A DNA stretch of 64,000 bases, from NCBI GenBank assembly GCA_963691705.1, contig OY829539.1, positions 76,791,255 through 76,855,254 on the forward strand, read 5' to 3'. Shown piece by piece: positions 1-11,600 of the stretch. Each line of letters begins with the position of its first letter. Position 1 is the stretch's first letter. Below the pieces are notes generated by a model, which saw nothing but the letters and a program-made list of their open reading frames with translations, was not told the origin of the DNA and did no database searches. The position numbers were made by a program, and so were the translations under genes. The DNA is from Viola odorata (taxonomy: Eukaryota; Streptophyta; Magnoliopsida; Malpighiales; Violaceae).

Positions 1-1248
1 AGAAGCAACATTGGTCGTCGAGGTTGGAAATCTAGGAGGTTCAATCTAAGAGACTCTCACCACACCTCTTCTTCGAAATGCATTCTATTGAAAGCGGAAA
101 GTTCAGTCCAAGGAGCGACTTCTAAATCGACTCCTGCTGTGAACGGCCGCGGTTCTGAGTCGCTTTCTTTTGCTGAGTTGGTGAGAGGGAAACCTCTGCT
201 TCTGAAGAACAAGGCTAGTAATGTTAACAGGGCGGTTGGCGATTCCTCTTCGGGGGTATTGGATTTGGATATCCCTGCTAAAAACATAGATTGGCTTAAG
301 AAGAGCGCGATCGGGGTCATTCGGAAGCTGGAATTTATTCCACAGATTCAAGAGTTGATCCAAGAGGCAGGGTGGATTTGTGAATCACGGGTTATGGGGA
401 GAGGCCTAGTTTGGTTGGAATTTGACAGGATAATTGATAGAGATAGGGCTTTGGCGGAATCTAGCTCAAGGCTGTTCTCTAAGGTAGTTGCTTGGGAGGA
501 TGAGATCGCTAAGGGAGGTAGATTATGTTGGGTCCAGGTCGTTGGAATCCCTGTTCAGACTTGGGGTTATTCGACTTTTGAAAAGATTAGCAGTCGGTTG
601 GGATCTTTGGTGGTTGTGGATGATAACACTCTTGAGAGGACAAGACTTGATGTTGCGAGGATGCTCATCTCCTCGGATCGTATCAATTTAGACGAGTCCA
701 TGCAAGTAATGATAGCAGGGAAATATCACGAGATCCTCTGTAAAGAAGAACCCATGCATGGGGCTGTCACTAACATAGACTGGATGGTGGGGATGAGGGC
801 AGATTTTGAGGGTTCTGAAGGGTCGTCGGAAGAGGGAGCCGGAGAGTTTGAGAATAGTGGGGAGGGAGAAAGGATCTTCTCAGGAAAATACAAGGGCATA
901 ATCGATCAAGAGGTAAATAGGGTTTTAAGACCATCAGAGGAAGCAGCAATCAGGGATGATTTCCCCCTCATCACAGTGAGACAGAGGGGTGAGAAACTTA
1001 AAAAGCTGGTTGGTCAAGCGGGTAGCCTAGAAACAGCAAACTCTGAAGTGGGTTCCAAGGTGGCTATTCAGAAAGCAGAAGATGAGGAGATAGTTCGCAT
1101 GAACCGGGTGACTGATGCCACAATGATTGAATCAGATGCTTGGAACGTGGGCAGAACTCTCGCATTAACTGATCATGTGGATGAAAAGGCTTTCCGAACT
1201 TTCGATAAAGAAAGATTCATCGCTGAGATGGATCAATACATTCGTTAA
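1..1248 (+). CDS. LINE ORF1 protein, DUF4283-type (5' partial)
   Basis: The frame is open from base 1 to the stop at 1246-1248, and no ATG inside it is a convincing start, so the N-terminus lies outside the window. The middle part contains CWVQVVGIPVQTWG and a following KISSRLG...VDDNTLERTRLDVAR stretch, typical of the DUF4283 domain in the gag-like ORF1 of plant L1 elements, which is presumed to bind RNA. I see no CCHC zinc knuckle in the visible part. The C-terminal third is acidic and low in complexity. It ends 14 bases before the endonuclease frame, as usual for ORF1/ORF2 spacing in these elements. Confidence 0.8.
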   Translation, partial: RSNIGRRGWKSRRFNLRDSHHTSSSKCILLKAESSVQGATSKSTPAVNGRGSESLSFAELVRGKPLLLKNKASNVNRAVGDSSSGVLDLDIPAKNIDWLKKSAIGVIRKLEFIPQIQELIQEAGWICESRVMGRGLVWLEFDRIIDRDRALAESSSRLFSKVVAWEDEIAKGGRLCWVQVVGIPVQTWGYSTFEKISSRLGSLVVVDDNTLERTRLDVARMLISSDRINLDESMQVMIAGKYHEILCKEEPMHGAVTNIDWMVGMRADFEGSEGSSEEGAGEFENSGEGERIFSGKYKGIIDQEVNRVLRPSEEAAIRDDFPLITVRQRGEKLKKLVGQAGSLETANSEVGSKVAIQKAEDEEIVRMNRVTDATMIESDAWNVGRTLALTDHVDEKAFRTFDKERFIAEMDQYIR

Positions 1249-1262
1249 TTCGCCTTCCGAAT

Positions 1263-4200
1263 ATGTCCCTATTTTCTATGGTTAGTTTAATGTCTTGGAA
1301 TAGCAGAGGTTTGAGAGCAGTCAGGAAGAGGAAGTTTGTCAAACGTTGTTGGCAAAGGGAGCACTTGGATTTTTGCTTGCTTCAGGAAACCAAATTGGAG
1401 GAAATTAACGAGTTCTTCATTCAGACCCTGTGGGGGAATCAGGAGGCGCGGTGGTTGAGTGCTCCGTCTAATGGGCGCTCTGGCGGGTTACTCACTATGT
1501 GGAACAACAATTCTTTTACAGTCGAACGATCGTTCTTCGGAGAGCGTTTCATTTGGTTAGAAGGTATCCTGATTAGAGGTAATTTCCGCTGTGTAGTCTT
1601 GAATGTCTATGCGTACAATGATGTGGATAGAAGACGTCAATTGTGGGATTCTTTAGCTCTCCTTGTAGAGAGTTGCCCTCATCCAGTCCTTATTGGTGGA
1701 GATTTCAATGAAATCTTATCGCCCTCTGAAAGGCTTAATGGTTCCAGCCATGCAAGAGGTATGGAAGATTTTCAGGAGTGGGTGGCCAGGTGCAGGCTTC
1801 AGGATTTGAGGCTAGTAGGGAGACGTTTCACGTGGGCTAATGCGATCAGTAGAAGCAGATTGGACAGGGTCTTCATTCAAGCTGGTTGGGGCACTATATT
1901 GCAGAGAGATAGGCTGTCCCCAATGCCCAGACATGGTTCTGATCATTCTCCTTTGCTTATTACTCAGGATTCTGTTAATTAGGGCCCAAAACCTTTCAGA
2001 GATCAAGGTATATGGTGGGAAGTAGCGGGCTTCAAGAAATTGGTGGCTGATTGGTGGAGCGAGGCAACCTCTGAAATTCCAGGTTCTTGCAGAGTAATTC
2101 AGAAGTTAAGATGGTTGAAACAAAAAGTCAAGAGTTGGATGGAATACAGAGGTTTATGGCCATGTGGAGAAGTGTTTAGAGGAGCTTCAAGAGAAGGATC
2201 TCGAGTTAGACAAGATAGCTGATGAGAGAGATCTGTCCTTAGAAGAGCAAGGCCGGAGGTTAGAGCTGGCTAATGAGATTTGGGAACAGCAAGGGCGGGT
2301 GGACAGGTTCTGGAAGCAGAAAGCTAGAACTCAATGGGACTCTCAGGGAGACAGAAATACTGGGTATTTCCACAGGATAGCAAAAGTGAATTTCATACGG
2401 AAGGGAGTGACTGATATTGTGACGCCTAATGGTCGCATAACAGACCCTAATGAGATCAAATCCGCTGCTGTCAACCACTTTTCTTCCTTCTTTCATTCGT
2501 CTAGCTGGGAGAGACCACAGATTCCAGATTTGGGGTTTAAAAGTTTAAATGAGATAGAAGCAAATGGATTAGAAGGTGAGGTCACTAGAGAGGAGATCTG
2601 GGAAGCTGTTAGAGGTTGTAATGGGCATAAGACTCCTGGTCCTGATGGTTTCTTGTTAAGGTTCATCCAGAACGCTTGGGATATCATTGGACCAGAATTA
2701 TGTGTCTTGATAATGGGTTTCTTTAGAACTGGCATCTTTCCGAAGGGGGCAAATTCCTCTTTCATCGCGCTTCTACCAAAATCTAAAGCTACAAAGAGGT
2801 TTAGTGATTTCCGCCCCATCAGCCTGGTTAGTAGCTTTTATAAAATAATTTCTAAAATTTTAGCGTCAAGGTTGAGCAGGGTGATAGAGAAGGTGATAAG
2901 CGAGGAACAACATGGGTTTATGAGAGGTAAGCAGACTCTTGATTGTGTGATGGTAGCAAATGAAGTAGTTAATCATTTGAAAATGTCTAAACAGCAAGGC
3001 CTCCTATTCAAATTGGATTTTGAGAAGGCTTATGACTCGGTCGAATGGAGTTACTTAGACGAGGTGATGCGTCAAATGGGTTTTGGGGAACGTTGGAGGG
3101 GGTGGATTCGGCAGTGCCTTAGTACTTCCAGAGTTTCTGTTTTGATTAATGGTTCTCCTACGAATCAATTTGAGGTTAGTCGCGGCCTTAGGCAGGGGTG
3201 TTCTATGTCCCCTTACCTTTTTAATATAGCGGCCGAAGGGTTACATCGTCTTTTGGTGCGTGCTAAAAGGGTGGGGTTGTTAAATGGCGTGGGTAATGAG
3301 CAGGCTGGATGGCAGCTTACTCATCTTCAATTTGCAGATGATACTCTGATTTTTGTTAAGAATGATGAGAATGAGATTCAAGGAGTGAAAGGGACGCTCC
3401 GCTGGTTCGAGGCCTACTCAGGGCTCCGTGTCAATTTTCACAAGAGCTCGCTTGTGGGTATCAACATTTGTCAGCAGGTAGGGGGCTGCCTTGCCAGGAG
3501 AGCTGGGTGTAAGTATGAACAACTTCCTTTCAAGTACCTTGGTTCTTTTGTGGGGCTAAATCCCAGGAGAGTTTCTAGCTGGGACTTTCTTATTCAGAAA
3601 ATGAAGACTAAGTTGGCGACATGGAAGGGTCATCTGCTGTCTGTGGGTGGTCGTGTTACTTTGATTAAGTCAGCAGTTTCAAGCCTACCTATCTACAACA
3701 TGTCAATTTATAATATGCCTAAAAGTGTGCGTCGTAAATGTGAAGGGATAATGAGAAGGTTCATGTAGAGTGGGGATGATTCTAAAAGTGGTTTGTCGAA
3801 GGTAAAATGGGAAGAAATGATTCGTCCGAAGGAGCTTGGGGGCCTGGGTATAGGTAATCTTGAAACTCGGAATGCAACTTTTTTATTCAAGTGGGTATGG
3901 GATCTAAGCAGTGGAAGCACGAAACTGTGGGCGGACATAGTAAGGAGGCAATATGGTTTCATCAACTTAGGTTTCCTTTGGAAGGATTTAGTGGCAAATG
4001 TGTCTTTTATTTGGCGAGATATCTTTCGTTTATTTAGAAGAGGAGGAGATTGGTTCGATTTCTGGGTGAGACACGCAAAGCTTGTTGTTGGTAATGGCCG
4101 TTCGGTGTCCTTTTGGTGGGATCCTTGGCACAACAATACACCTTTAGCCCTTAGTAACCCAAGGCTTTTCAATTTAACATCTAATGCTAATGGTTCTATC

Positions 4201-4968
4201 CTTGATCACGGGTACTGGAATGGGCTTCAGTGGGTCTGGAATATTCAGTGGCACCGCGAGCTTTATGAGTGGGAAATGGTAGAGTGGGTTGGCTTGGCTT
4301 CTCTTTTCTCGGTGCCAAACAATACACACGTTACGGCTAAAAATAGGTGGCAGTTGAATCCAGAAGGAGAATATTCGGTTGGGTCATGGTCTTTGAGTTA
4401 TGACAATCAACGTTTTCAGGCCAATCAGAGCTTAGAGTCATGCTGGTCAAATTTAGTTCCTTACAGGGTAGAATTTTTCTTATGGCTGGCATTGCGCGGT
4501 CGTTTGATAACTAGGGAATTTCTCTGCGTTCGTGGAATGCTTAACGAGGAGGACAACGTTTGCTCTATGTGTGACAGGCAAGGGGAATCAGTCCAGCATA
4601 TTCTGCTCCACTGTCAAACATCCGTTTCTTGCTGGAATGTTGTGATCTTATGGTTAGGAGTATCCTGGTGCCCTCCTCGGACAATTGGTGATCTATGGGA
4701 TTCTTGGGAGTCCTTACTTCCAAGAGGAGGGAGGCCGTTTAAAGAGAAATGGAGGACTCTGTTTTATGCTATGATTTGGAGCTTGTGGTTGCAGAGGAAC
4801 CAGGTAGTTTTCAATCAACACACCTTCTGCTCGAGACGTGTCTTCAATTCCGCCTACTCGTTTTGGTACAGATGGCTTAAGAGTACAGATCATGCATTCC
4901 CTTACACTTTGGGAATGATGATGCTGTCTCCTTCATGGTTACTAACGTTGGGTCGGGCAGCTCAGTAG
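1263..4968 (+). pseudogene. LINE ORF2 (endonuclease, reverse transcriptase, zf-RVT), broken
   Basis: The endonuclease part (1263-1982) shows MSWNSRGL, LLQETKLEE, LIGGDFNEI and SDHSPLL, the usual APE-fold residues. The RT part (from about 2140) shows HKTPGPDGF, FRPISLVSSFYK, LFKLDFEKAYDSVEW, SRGLRQGCSMSPYLFN and the catalytic FADD box. The tail (3793-4968) carries the zf-RVT cysteines and histidines (CSMCD...HILLHC). There are three lesions. TAG at 1980-1982 stands where relatives have the Trp of NWGPKPFR. A frameshift at about 2136-2143 coincides with a doubled TGGA. TAG at 3766-3768 stands where a Trp precedes SGDDS. Catalytic residues are otherwise preserved, so inactivation looks fairly recent. 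Confidence 0.9.
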
Positions 4969-5130
4969 TCGGTATTTTGGTTCCTTCTTTGGCAGCTTCT
5001 AGCGTGCTTCTCTAGTCGCTTCCTCTTTGGAGGAACAACCTTTTGTACATTCTACCCTTTCTTTCTTATTGCCTACTTCTTTTAGGCTTGAATAAAATCT
5101 TCGGCTTATTCAAAAAAATAAAAAAAAAAA

Positions 5131-5492
5131 TTCCGTCATAACCCTTTTCTTCCAAAAAAATATCGTCGCGATAAATGTAAAATTTGTCGCTATAGATTTG
5201 AAATATCGTCGCTATAGCATCATTGTTGTGACGGATTATGAATTTTATAACGTTGTGACGGAACTTTTCCGTCTCAAAAGTCAAGATTTTTTTATGGAAT
5301 ACTGTCCATCGTAATATAATCCGTTTAAATTTATTTTGCGACGGATGTTAGTTGTGACGGCAACACCGTCGCAAAAAAATTGTCAAATTCTGGACGAATG
5401 CAACTCGGATGCCCCGTTGCAAATTTGAATTTGCAACGGGAAAAGCTGGAGTTGTGACGGAATTTTTCCGTCACAAATTTCTTTTTGTAGTG
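5131..5492 (-). mobile_element. CACTA (En/Spm) element, one terminus only
   Basis: At 5478-5492 the sequence ends in TTTCTTTTTGTAGTG, whose complement starts CACTACAAAAAGAAA, the classic CACTA terminus. Inward of it there are repeated subterminal motifs of the type TTGTGACGG / CCGTCACAA (for example near 5232, 5252, 5356, 5452 and 5466). The LINE tail stops at its left side, so the element was split by the LINE and its other terminus is outside the window. No transposase is visible. The 3-bp target duplication cannot be checked. Confidence 0.75.
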
Positions 5493-7800
5493 ACAGCTCT
5501 ACTGTAAAAAGAAATTATTGCACAATCTAAATAGTGAATAATTGGTAGCTAATTAATGGATAAATCATATAATTCAGTCAAAGAAATAAGTCTAATTTCT
5601 TAGCTTCAAATATATTATATAGTTGGCTCTGTAAATAAGCCCACACTAGTACCGTGGAAGCTCTTCTTTTTCTGTCTTCTTTTTTCTGTTCGGATTTTCT
5701 TCTTAGATTGATGTGCTCTCCTACCTCAAGTGCATCTGCAGCTGCAGTTTGAAGTTTGGCATTTCACTTCCCCAACTCGTCCCCACATGCTACGCTTCAA
5801 ATTTCAAAGTTAGACTCGTTTAGACGTTTCACGTTCTCTATGAAACGAGATGGTATAAGTAGAGTTTTAAATGTTGTGTGCTGGAAAAGTAAAACAAACA
5901 GACTGATTGTTATTGCTTGCGCATGACATCTCACTCCTTCGAGATGCAATACCGGACGCACATAATAAAAACTCTCAAACAATGCGGTTGCGAGTTGTGG
6001 TCGTTGTGTGCGCCAATACTTTAAAGCAAAGGATTTCTTTCCACTATTTCCAATAATACTAGTGCTCATGTTAAAAACACAGGATTTCAAGGAGTACTAT
6101 TTTGTTATCATCATCACTTGTTTTTTCATTTCCTTTTTTAGCCTTTCTAATAAAATAAACTAATCTCTTTCCCGCGTGACACTATTTATATATATATTTT
6201 TAAAAATATCCTACTAAAAAACTAATATAATAATATAGATAATTGATTGCATTCGGTAAAATTTTCTCATAAAATGTATATATTTATACATAAATTTGTA
6301 ACTATCTAGATGATCTAATAAATTTTGGATCAATAGTAGCCATACTAATTTAAATTTGTAAGTGAAGTATTAGTTTAGAATTTCAATTTGAAACTCTAAT
6401 GATCCACTCAAATAATAAGTTAAAAAAATTTAAAAAATATAAAAAATGGAGATTGATCTCTTTTCCTGATAATGTACTTAAGAAGTAAATAAAAGTAGAA
6501 AAATAGGGGGAAATGAAATGAATCCACATCTTTCTAGCATCTGCTCAAGATCAATAACAAAAAGAAGATCGCATTGATTAGTGTGGAAATCAAAAAATTA
6601 TATTATATAAATAGTAAAGTAAAGAAATAAATAAATCATGAAAAATAATACTACGTGAATTTCTTCTTGTTTTGTTTTAGAGTTATAGTAAAAGATTGTT
6701 TAACTTTATATCGCATATCATTGCACCTAAATGTAAACTATATACGATGAAAAATATATAGTACTGTTATTTGATTTGATATGAAAAATTAATAACAATA
6801 AGTGAAGTTACATTCTAATTAAATGTCATAAATTTATATATTAATCAATTAGTAATAATATATAAAAAAATTCTACCGTCCATTAATTAGCTTTTATACT
6901 CGAGTGCCTATTCACTTATATAATGTTAGATTGAATGTTAGAGATGGTAAGCTAAATTAGAAAATTAAACTTATTTAGTAAGGAATAAATTTATTTAGTT
7001 AACGGATTAAAAAAAAGGAAAAAAATAAAATCTTTAACTTTCCATAACCTCTTACGAGACACATGACATATTATAAGTGGACAGATACCGGTGTCTAAAA
7101 TATTATTAAAATGTGGTAGAAAAATTCAATATATAAATATAAAATATAAGTTACATTCAAATTAGTATCATTAATATATACTCGACTATTTTTAACAATT
7201 AATTAGTTACTTAAGTGTTAATTACAAAAGTTGAGAAGATATGAGAACATAATAAGATAACTTCTTTTCAACTATTTGGGTGTGGAAATAAAGTCTCCCA
7301 ATAAAAATTAAAGAGTTAGCAAGTAAATTTTTTAAAATATATTTTTAAAATTATTTATGTAATTATTTAACTTTGAAAAGAAGGTAAATTCTAACTTATT
7401 GTAACCTTATTAACTTATCTAATTATTATCATCTAAATTTAAATTTACATAATTTTCTCTGTAACACACTAGGTCTCGTTGGAAGGAATTCAAAATGTCA
7501 TTAACATAAAATGTCATTAACACACTAACTCAGTCACTCTAAAAGAAATTTAAAAAGCCATTAAAATAAAATTGAATATCACCCTACAAAATCATCTAAA
7601 TTTACATAATAATATAAGTTAAAATCAATGACCATGTAGAGTCTTTAACTCCGATTCAAATCTTATTTCTGCCTATAAAAAAAACTAAGAAATAATTTAT
7701 TACTATAAATAATTACTTAAAAAAGAAATGAAAACATAAATAAAATTGATTTCTTTTACATCATCATCATCATCGTTTTTTAGAAAAAAAGTAAAATATA
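5493..7800. other. AT-rich intergenic region, no gene seen
   Basis: About 2.3 kb of AT-rich sequence without an ORF that resembles a protein or has splice-linked continuation. A short C/T-rich piece lies near 5660-5790. I see no RNA gene or clear repeat structure here. Confidence 0.6.
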
Positions 7801-8190
7801 CTCCCTCCGTCAAAAATTACTTGACGCGGGCCCACAAATCACGAGTTTTAAGAGCAAGTGGGTCCGCGTCAATTTTTAATACTTAAAGAAATGAAAAGTT
7901 ATTTTTGTGTAGAGCTCACGCGTCAGTTTTAATATTAAACGATTGAAAAAATTACTTTTATTAAGTTTCCACGTGTTAATTTTTATATTAAAAAATAAAA
8001 AAAATTGTTTTTGTGAGGGACCCGTGTCAGTTTTTATATTAAACAATTGAAAAAATTACTTTTATAAGGGACCCACGCGTCAGAAATAATATTAAAAAAA
8101 TAAAAAAATGGCACGAATAACCAAGGCGTCAAATAACACACAAACCATGATTTTTGGGCTAAAACGTCAATTATTTATTGACGGAGGGAG
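7801..8190. mobile_element. Stowaway/mariner-type MITE with internal repeats
   Basis: Terminal inverted repeats CTCCCTCCGTCAA and TTGACGGAGGGAG are flanked by TA on both sides (7799-7800 and 8191-8192), as in Tc1/mariner-derived MITEs. The interior contains about three diverged tandem copies of a 60-70 bp unit, each with a variant of CGTGTCAGTTTTTATATTAAA followed by an A-rich run. There is no coding capacity. It ends about 440 bp upstream of the kinesin start codon. Confidence 0.8.
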
Positions 8191-8630
8191 TATTAATTTT
8201 AAAATAAATATGTTGCCATACGTGATAAATATTTAACCGTTAATTTGGATAAAAAATTAACTAATGAATTAATTTGAAGCATCAGAGTAATTGAAGAGGT
8301 ATTTATTTATTTTTTAATTCAAAAAGTATTTGAATTTGACACGAGGGGAAATAGATATTCCCTTCCACAAATGCAATAGAATCTCGACCAAAAAAGAAAA
8401 AAAGAGGCGATAGAATGAGATGGAGAGTTCAAAACGGAAACGAGCGGGACCTAGTCCATTCTTTTCACTCAGCTTCACTCCACCTCTACTTCCACCTTGT
8501 GTTTGCCATATCTAAAGCCATTCCACCTCTCCCTCCTCTCTTCCTCCTCATGATTTTCTTCTCCTCAAATTAGTTTGACATTTCTGTCATATATGCTGTT
8601 CTTGTTCACAACCGCAGCTTCAAGTTCAAC

Positions 8631-11600
8631 ATGTCCAGCTCTCGATTCGCCGCCAATACTCCTCATTCCAGTAATCCGCAAGAGGAGCTAAAGGAGAATG
8701 GATTCGAATTAGAAAGTTCATTGCATTCCCTACACTTCCCGCCTCCAAGGACACCGCTAACCGCCATTCCAGATCCAGCTCAACACCTAAAAGATGCTCT
8801 CCACTCCGATTCCGATCCCAAGGATAACACTGAATCAGCTCCAACCAAGAAATCTGAAGCTCATCCTGCGCCCAAGGTTTTCAACCGGAATGGAAAACCT
8901 TCTTCCGAGCCTAATTCCGCACAAACCACGCCTTCCAGGAGCGGCTCCAGGGTTTCGCTCGGCGGAGGTCATGCTACAGGCCCAAGAACCACACAGTCTA
9001 GTAAAGGCAAGGAAGTCAGCTTCTATAATCCTAGGGTTTCACGATGCAATTTGGTCGCCAATCCAGATTTTCCAGTGGGAGCCCCGCATTTTGAGCTCAA
9101 CGAGGATCCTTCGTACTGGGAAGATCATAATGTTCAGGTTTTGATTAGAGTGCGACCATTGAATGCCATGGAGAGAGCTTCTCAAGGCTACAGCCGGTGT
9201 TTGAGGCAGGAAAGTGACCAGACTTTAGTGTGGCTTGGCCATCCAGAGACCAGATTCACCTTTGATCACGTGGCTTGTGAGACAATATCACAGGTACTAC
9301 TCAGTTGAATGATAATGTTGAGCTCGGCTATCTATATTCGTTTCTTGTTTGTCGTAAAGGCTATTTGCTGCATGTGTAGGAGAAGTTATTCAGGGTTGCT
9401 GGGGTGCCTATGGTGGAGAATTGCATTTCTGGGTACAACAGCTGTATGTTTGCTTATGGCCAGGTACGTAATGGTCAGTTCGTGCTTGTGTCTGCATCTT
9501 CTTAGGGAGGATTAGTTATTGAAGTTGTAGATGATGTTTTTCAGACAGGTAGTGGCAAAACATATACCATGATGGGCGAGATAAACCAGGTGGAAAGCAT
9601 GCTCAATCAGGATTGTGGCATAACCCCTCGCATATTTGAGTTCTTGTTCTCAAGAATCAGAATGGTCAGCTCCAATGATTTATGTTGCATTTCATACATA
9701 CGTAGGGATACAGGAAAGGGCTGTTATAGCGTGGCTTATGTTTTGTAGGAAGAAGAGGGCAGAAGGGATGAGAAATTGATGTTTAGTTGCAAGTGTTCTT
9801 TTTTGGAGATATACAATGAGCAGATAACAGATCTCTTGGAGCCCTCATCCACTAATTTGCAAGTAATTGAAAATTGCTACATCCACTGCTGGACTTGTAT
9901 GTATGGATATGCAACTAATTCTAAAGCTTAGTTTTCTTTGTTGTAGCTGAGAGAAGACTCACATAAAGGTGTGTATGTTGAGAACCTTACGGAGTATAAT
10001 GTCAGAACTGTCAATGATGTCATCAAGCTTCTGTTACAGGTGGGTAATGTTATATGTGTCTATAATAGCACGTATTACATGTTGCATAGACGATTGATCC
10101 TATTTCCACAAACACAGGGAGCAACAAATAGGAAAATGGCAGCTACGTACATGAACAGTGAGAGCAGCCGCTCCCACAGTGTTTTCACCTGCGTCATTGA
10201 AAGCTGGTGGGAAAAAGATTCTATGACCCACTTCAGATTTGCAAGGTTGAATTTAGTGGATTTAGCTGGTTCTGAAAGGTAAGTAGCAATTCTTTTTAAT
10301 TCTAGCTTCATTTTATTTCTCGTCTTGAATTTGTGATGAGTTTCAAATTTATCAGGCAGAAGAGCTCTGGTGCAGAAGGAGATCGTTTGAAAGAAGCAGC
10401 AAATATAAATAAATCTTTGTCAACTCTCGGGTAATAGACAAAAGCACAGTCTGTTTCTCGTTTGTTTCTTCAAAGAATTTCCTGCTACTTTGATTTATTT
10501 ACTTTAGTTTTATGTCTTGCTATTTTTTTAAGGAACTCTGATTCTGGGCCTTAGTGATCCTAAGAACTTATACTGGTGGTATTTAATTGGTAAACAAATA
10601 GTTTATTGGTTACTTGCATTGGTTTGTTACTGTTTCTTTCAGTTTGGTGATAATGTCACTGGTCGATTTAGCACATGGCAAACATAGACATGTTCCCTAC
10701 AGAGATTCTCGGCTAACGTTTCTACTTCAGGTTAAATAATTAAGCTCCTTCAGATGGTTCTACATAGTTTTAGATGTGGTAGTTATAATTTTGGTAATAC
10801 AGTGTTAAGTTTCTTTGTTTTTAATATATTTCAATGCAGGATTCTTTAGGGGGAAACTCAAAAACAACAGTTATTGCAAATGTTAGCCCATCTTTATGGT
10901 CAGTTTCAAAATAATCTTTTGTTGAATTTCTTGTAGTTCTCATTTTCTTGTTCTTAATTTTTATTTTCAATTGTCTTTGCAGCTCTGCAAATGAAACACT
11001 AAGCACTTTGAAGTTTGCCCAGCGTGCTAAACTCATTCAGAACAATGTATACACTTGGACTTACATATACACATATTTTAAGGAGAATTGGGATATAGTT
11101 GAGATTTGTTTTGTTTACTTTATAGGCTATAGTGAATGAAGATGCTTCGGGTGATGTCGGTGAGCTTCAACAGCAAATCAAACAACTTAAGTTGTCTATT
11201 AGCCAAAGAGAGGAGGATTTGCAGCATGCTAAAATAATGCTAAGTTTGCAGGAGGACAAGATTAAAGAGCTTGAGTTGATGGGGGAAGGTTTTTCGCCTG
11301 CTGATCATTATCTAATGGCAGAAAATAAAGCTTTGAAGCAAGAAATCCAGTTACTTCAAGCAATGATTGGTAGAAACCAGCCAGATGATTTGGCTTTTCA
11401 AAACAAAGATCAGTACTTGGATTGTACCCGTGTTATTCAGTCTGGCAATGTTCTAAAAGAGTTGGAGGATGCCAGATTGCTAATTGAGCAAATGAAATCA
11501 GAGAAAATCCAACTGATTGAAGAATTGGAGCTTCAGAAAAAGCAGAATGAAAGGTACATGGAAATCGTAAACAAAGAGGAATACCATGAAAGACAATGCA

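Larger units (their letters stand above)
1..5130 (+). mobile_element. L1-clade LINE retrotransposon, 5' end outside window
   Basis: A non-LTR retrotransposon holding an ORF1 with a DUF4283-like region, an AP-type endonuclease, a reverse transcriptase and a C-terminal zf-RVT zinc-binding region, in the standard plant L1 order. It ends in an A-rich tail at about 5113-5130, after a non-coding 3' stretch from 4969. The reading frame is already open at base 1, so the true 5' end lies upstream of the window. ORF2 is broken by two in-frame stops and one frameshift, so the copy is not autonomous. The tail abuts sequence typical of a CACTA terminus, which makes that element the insertion target. Confidence 0.95.
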
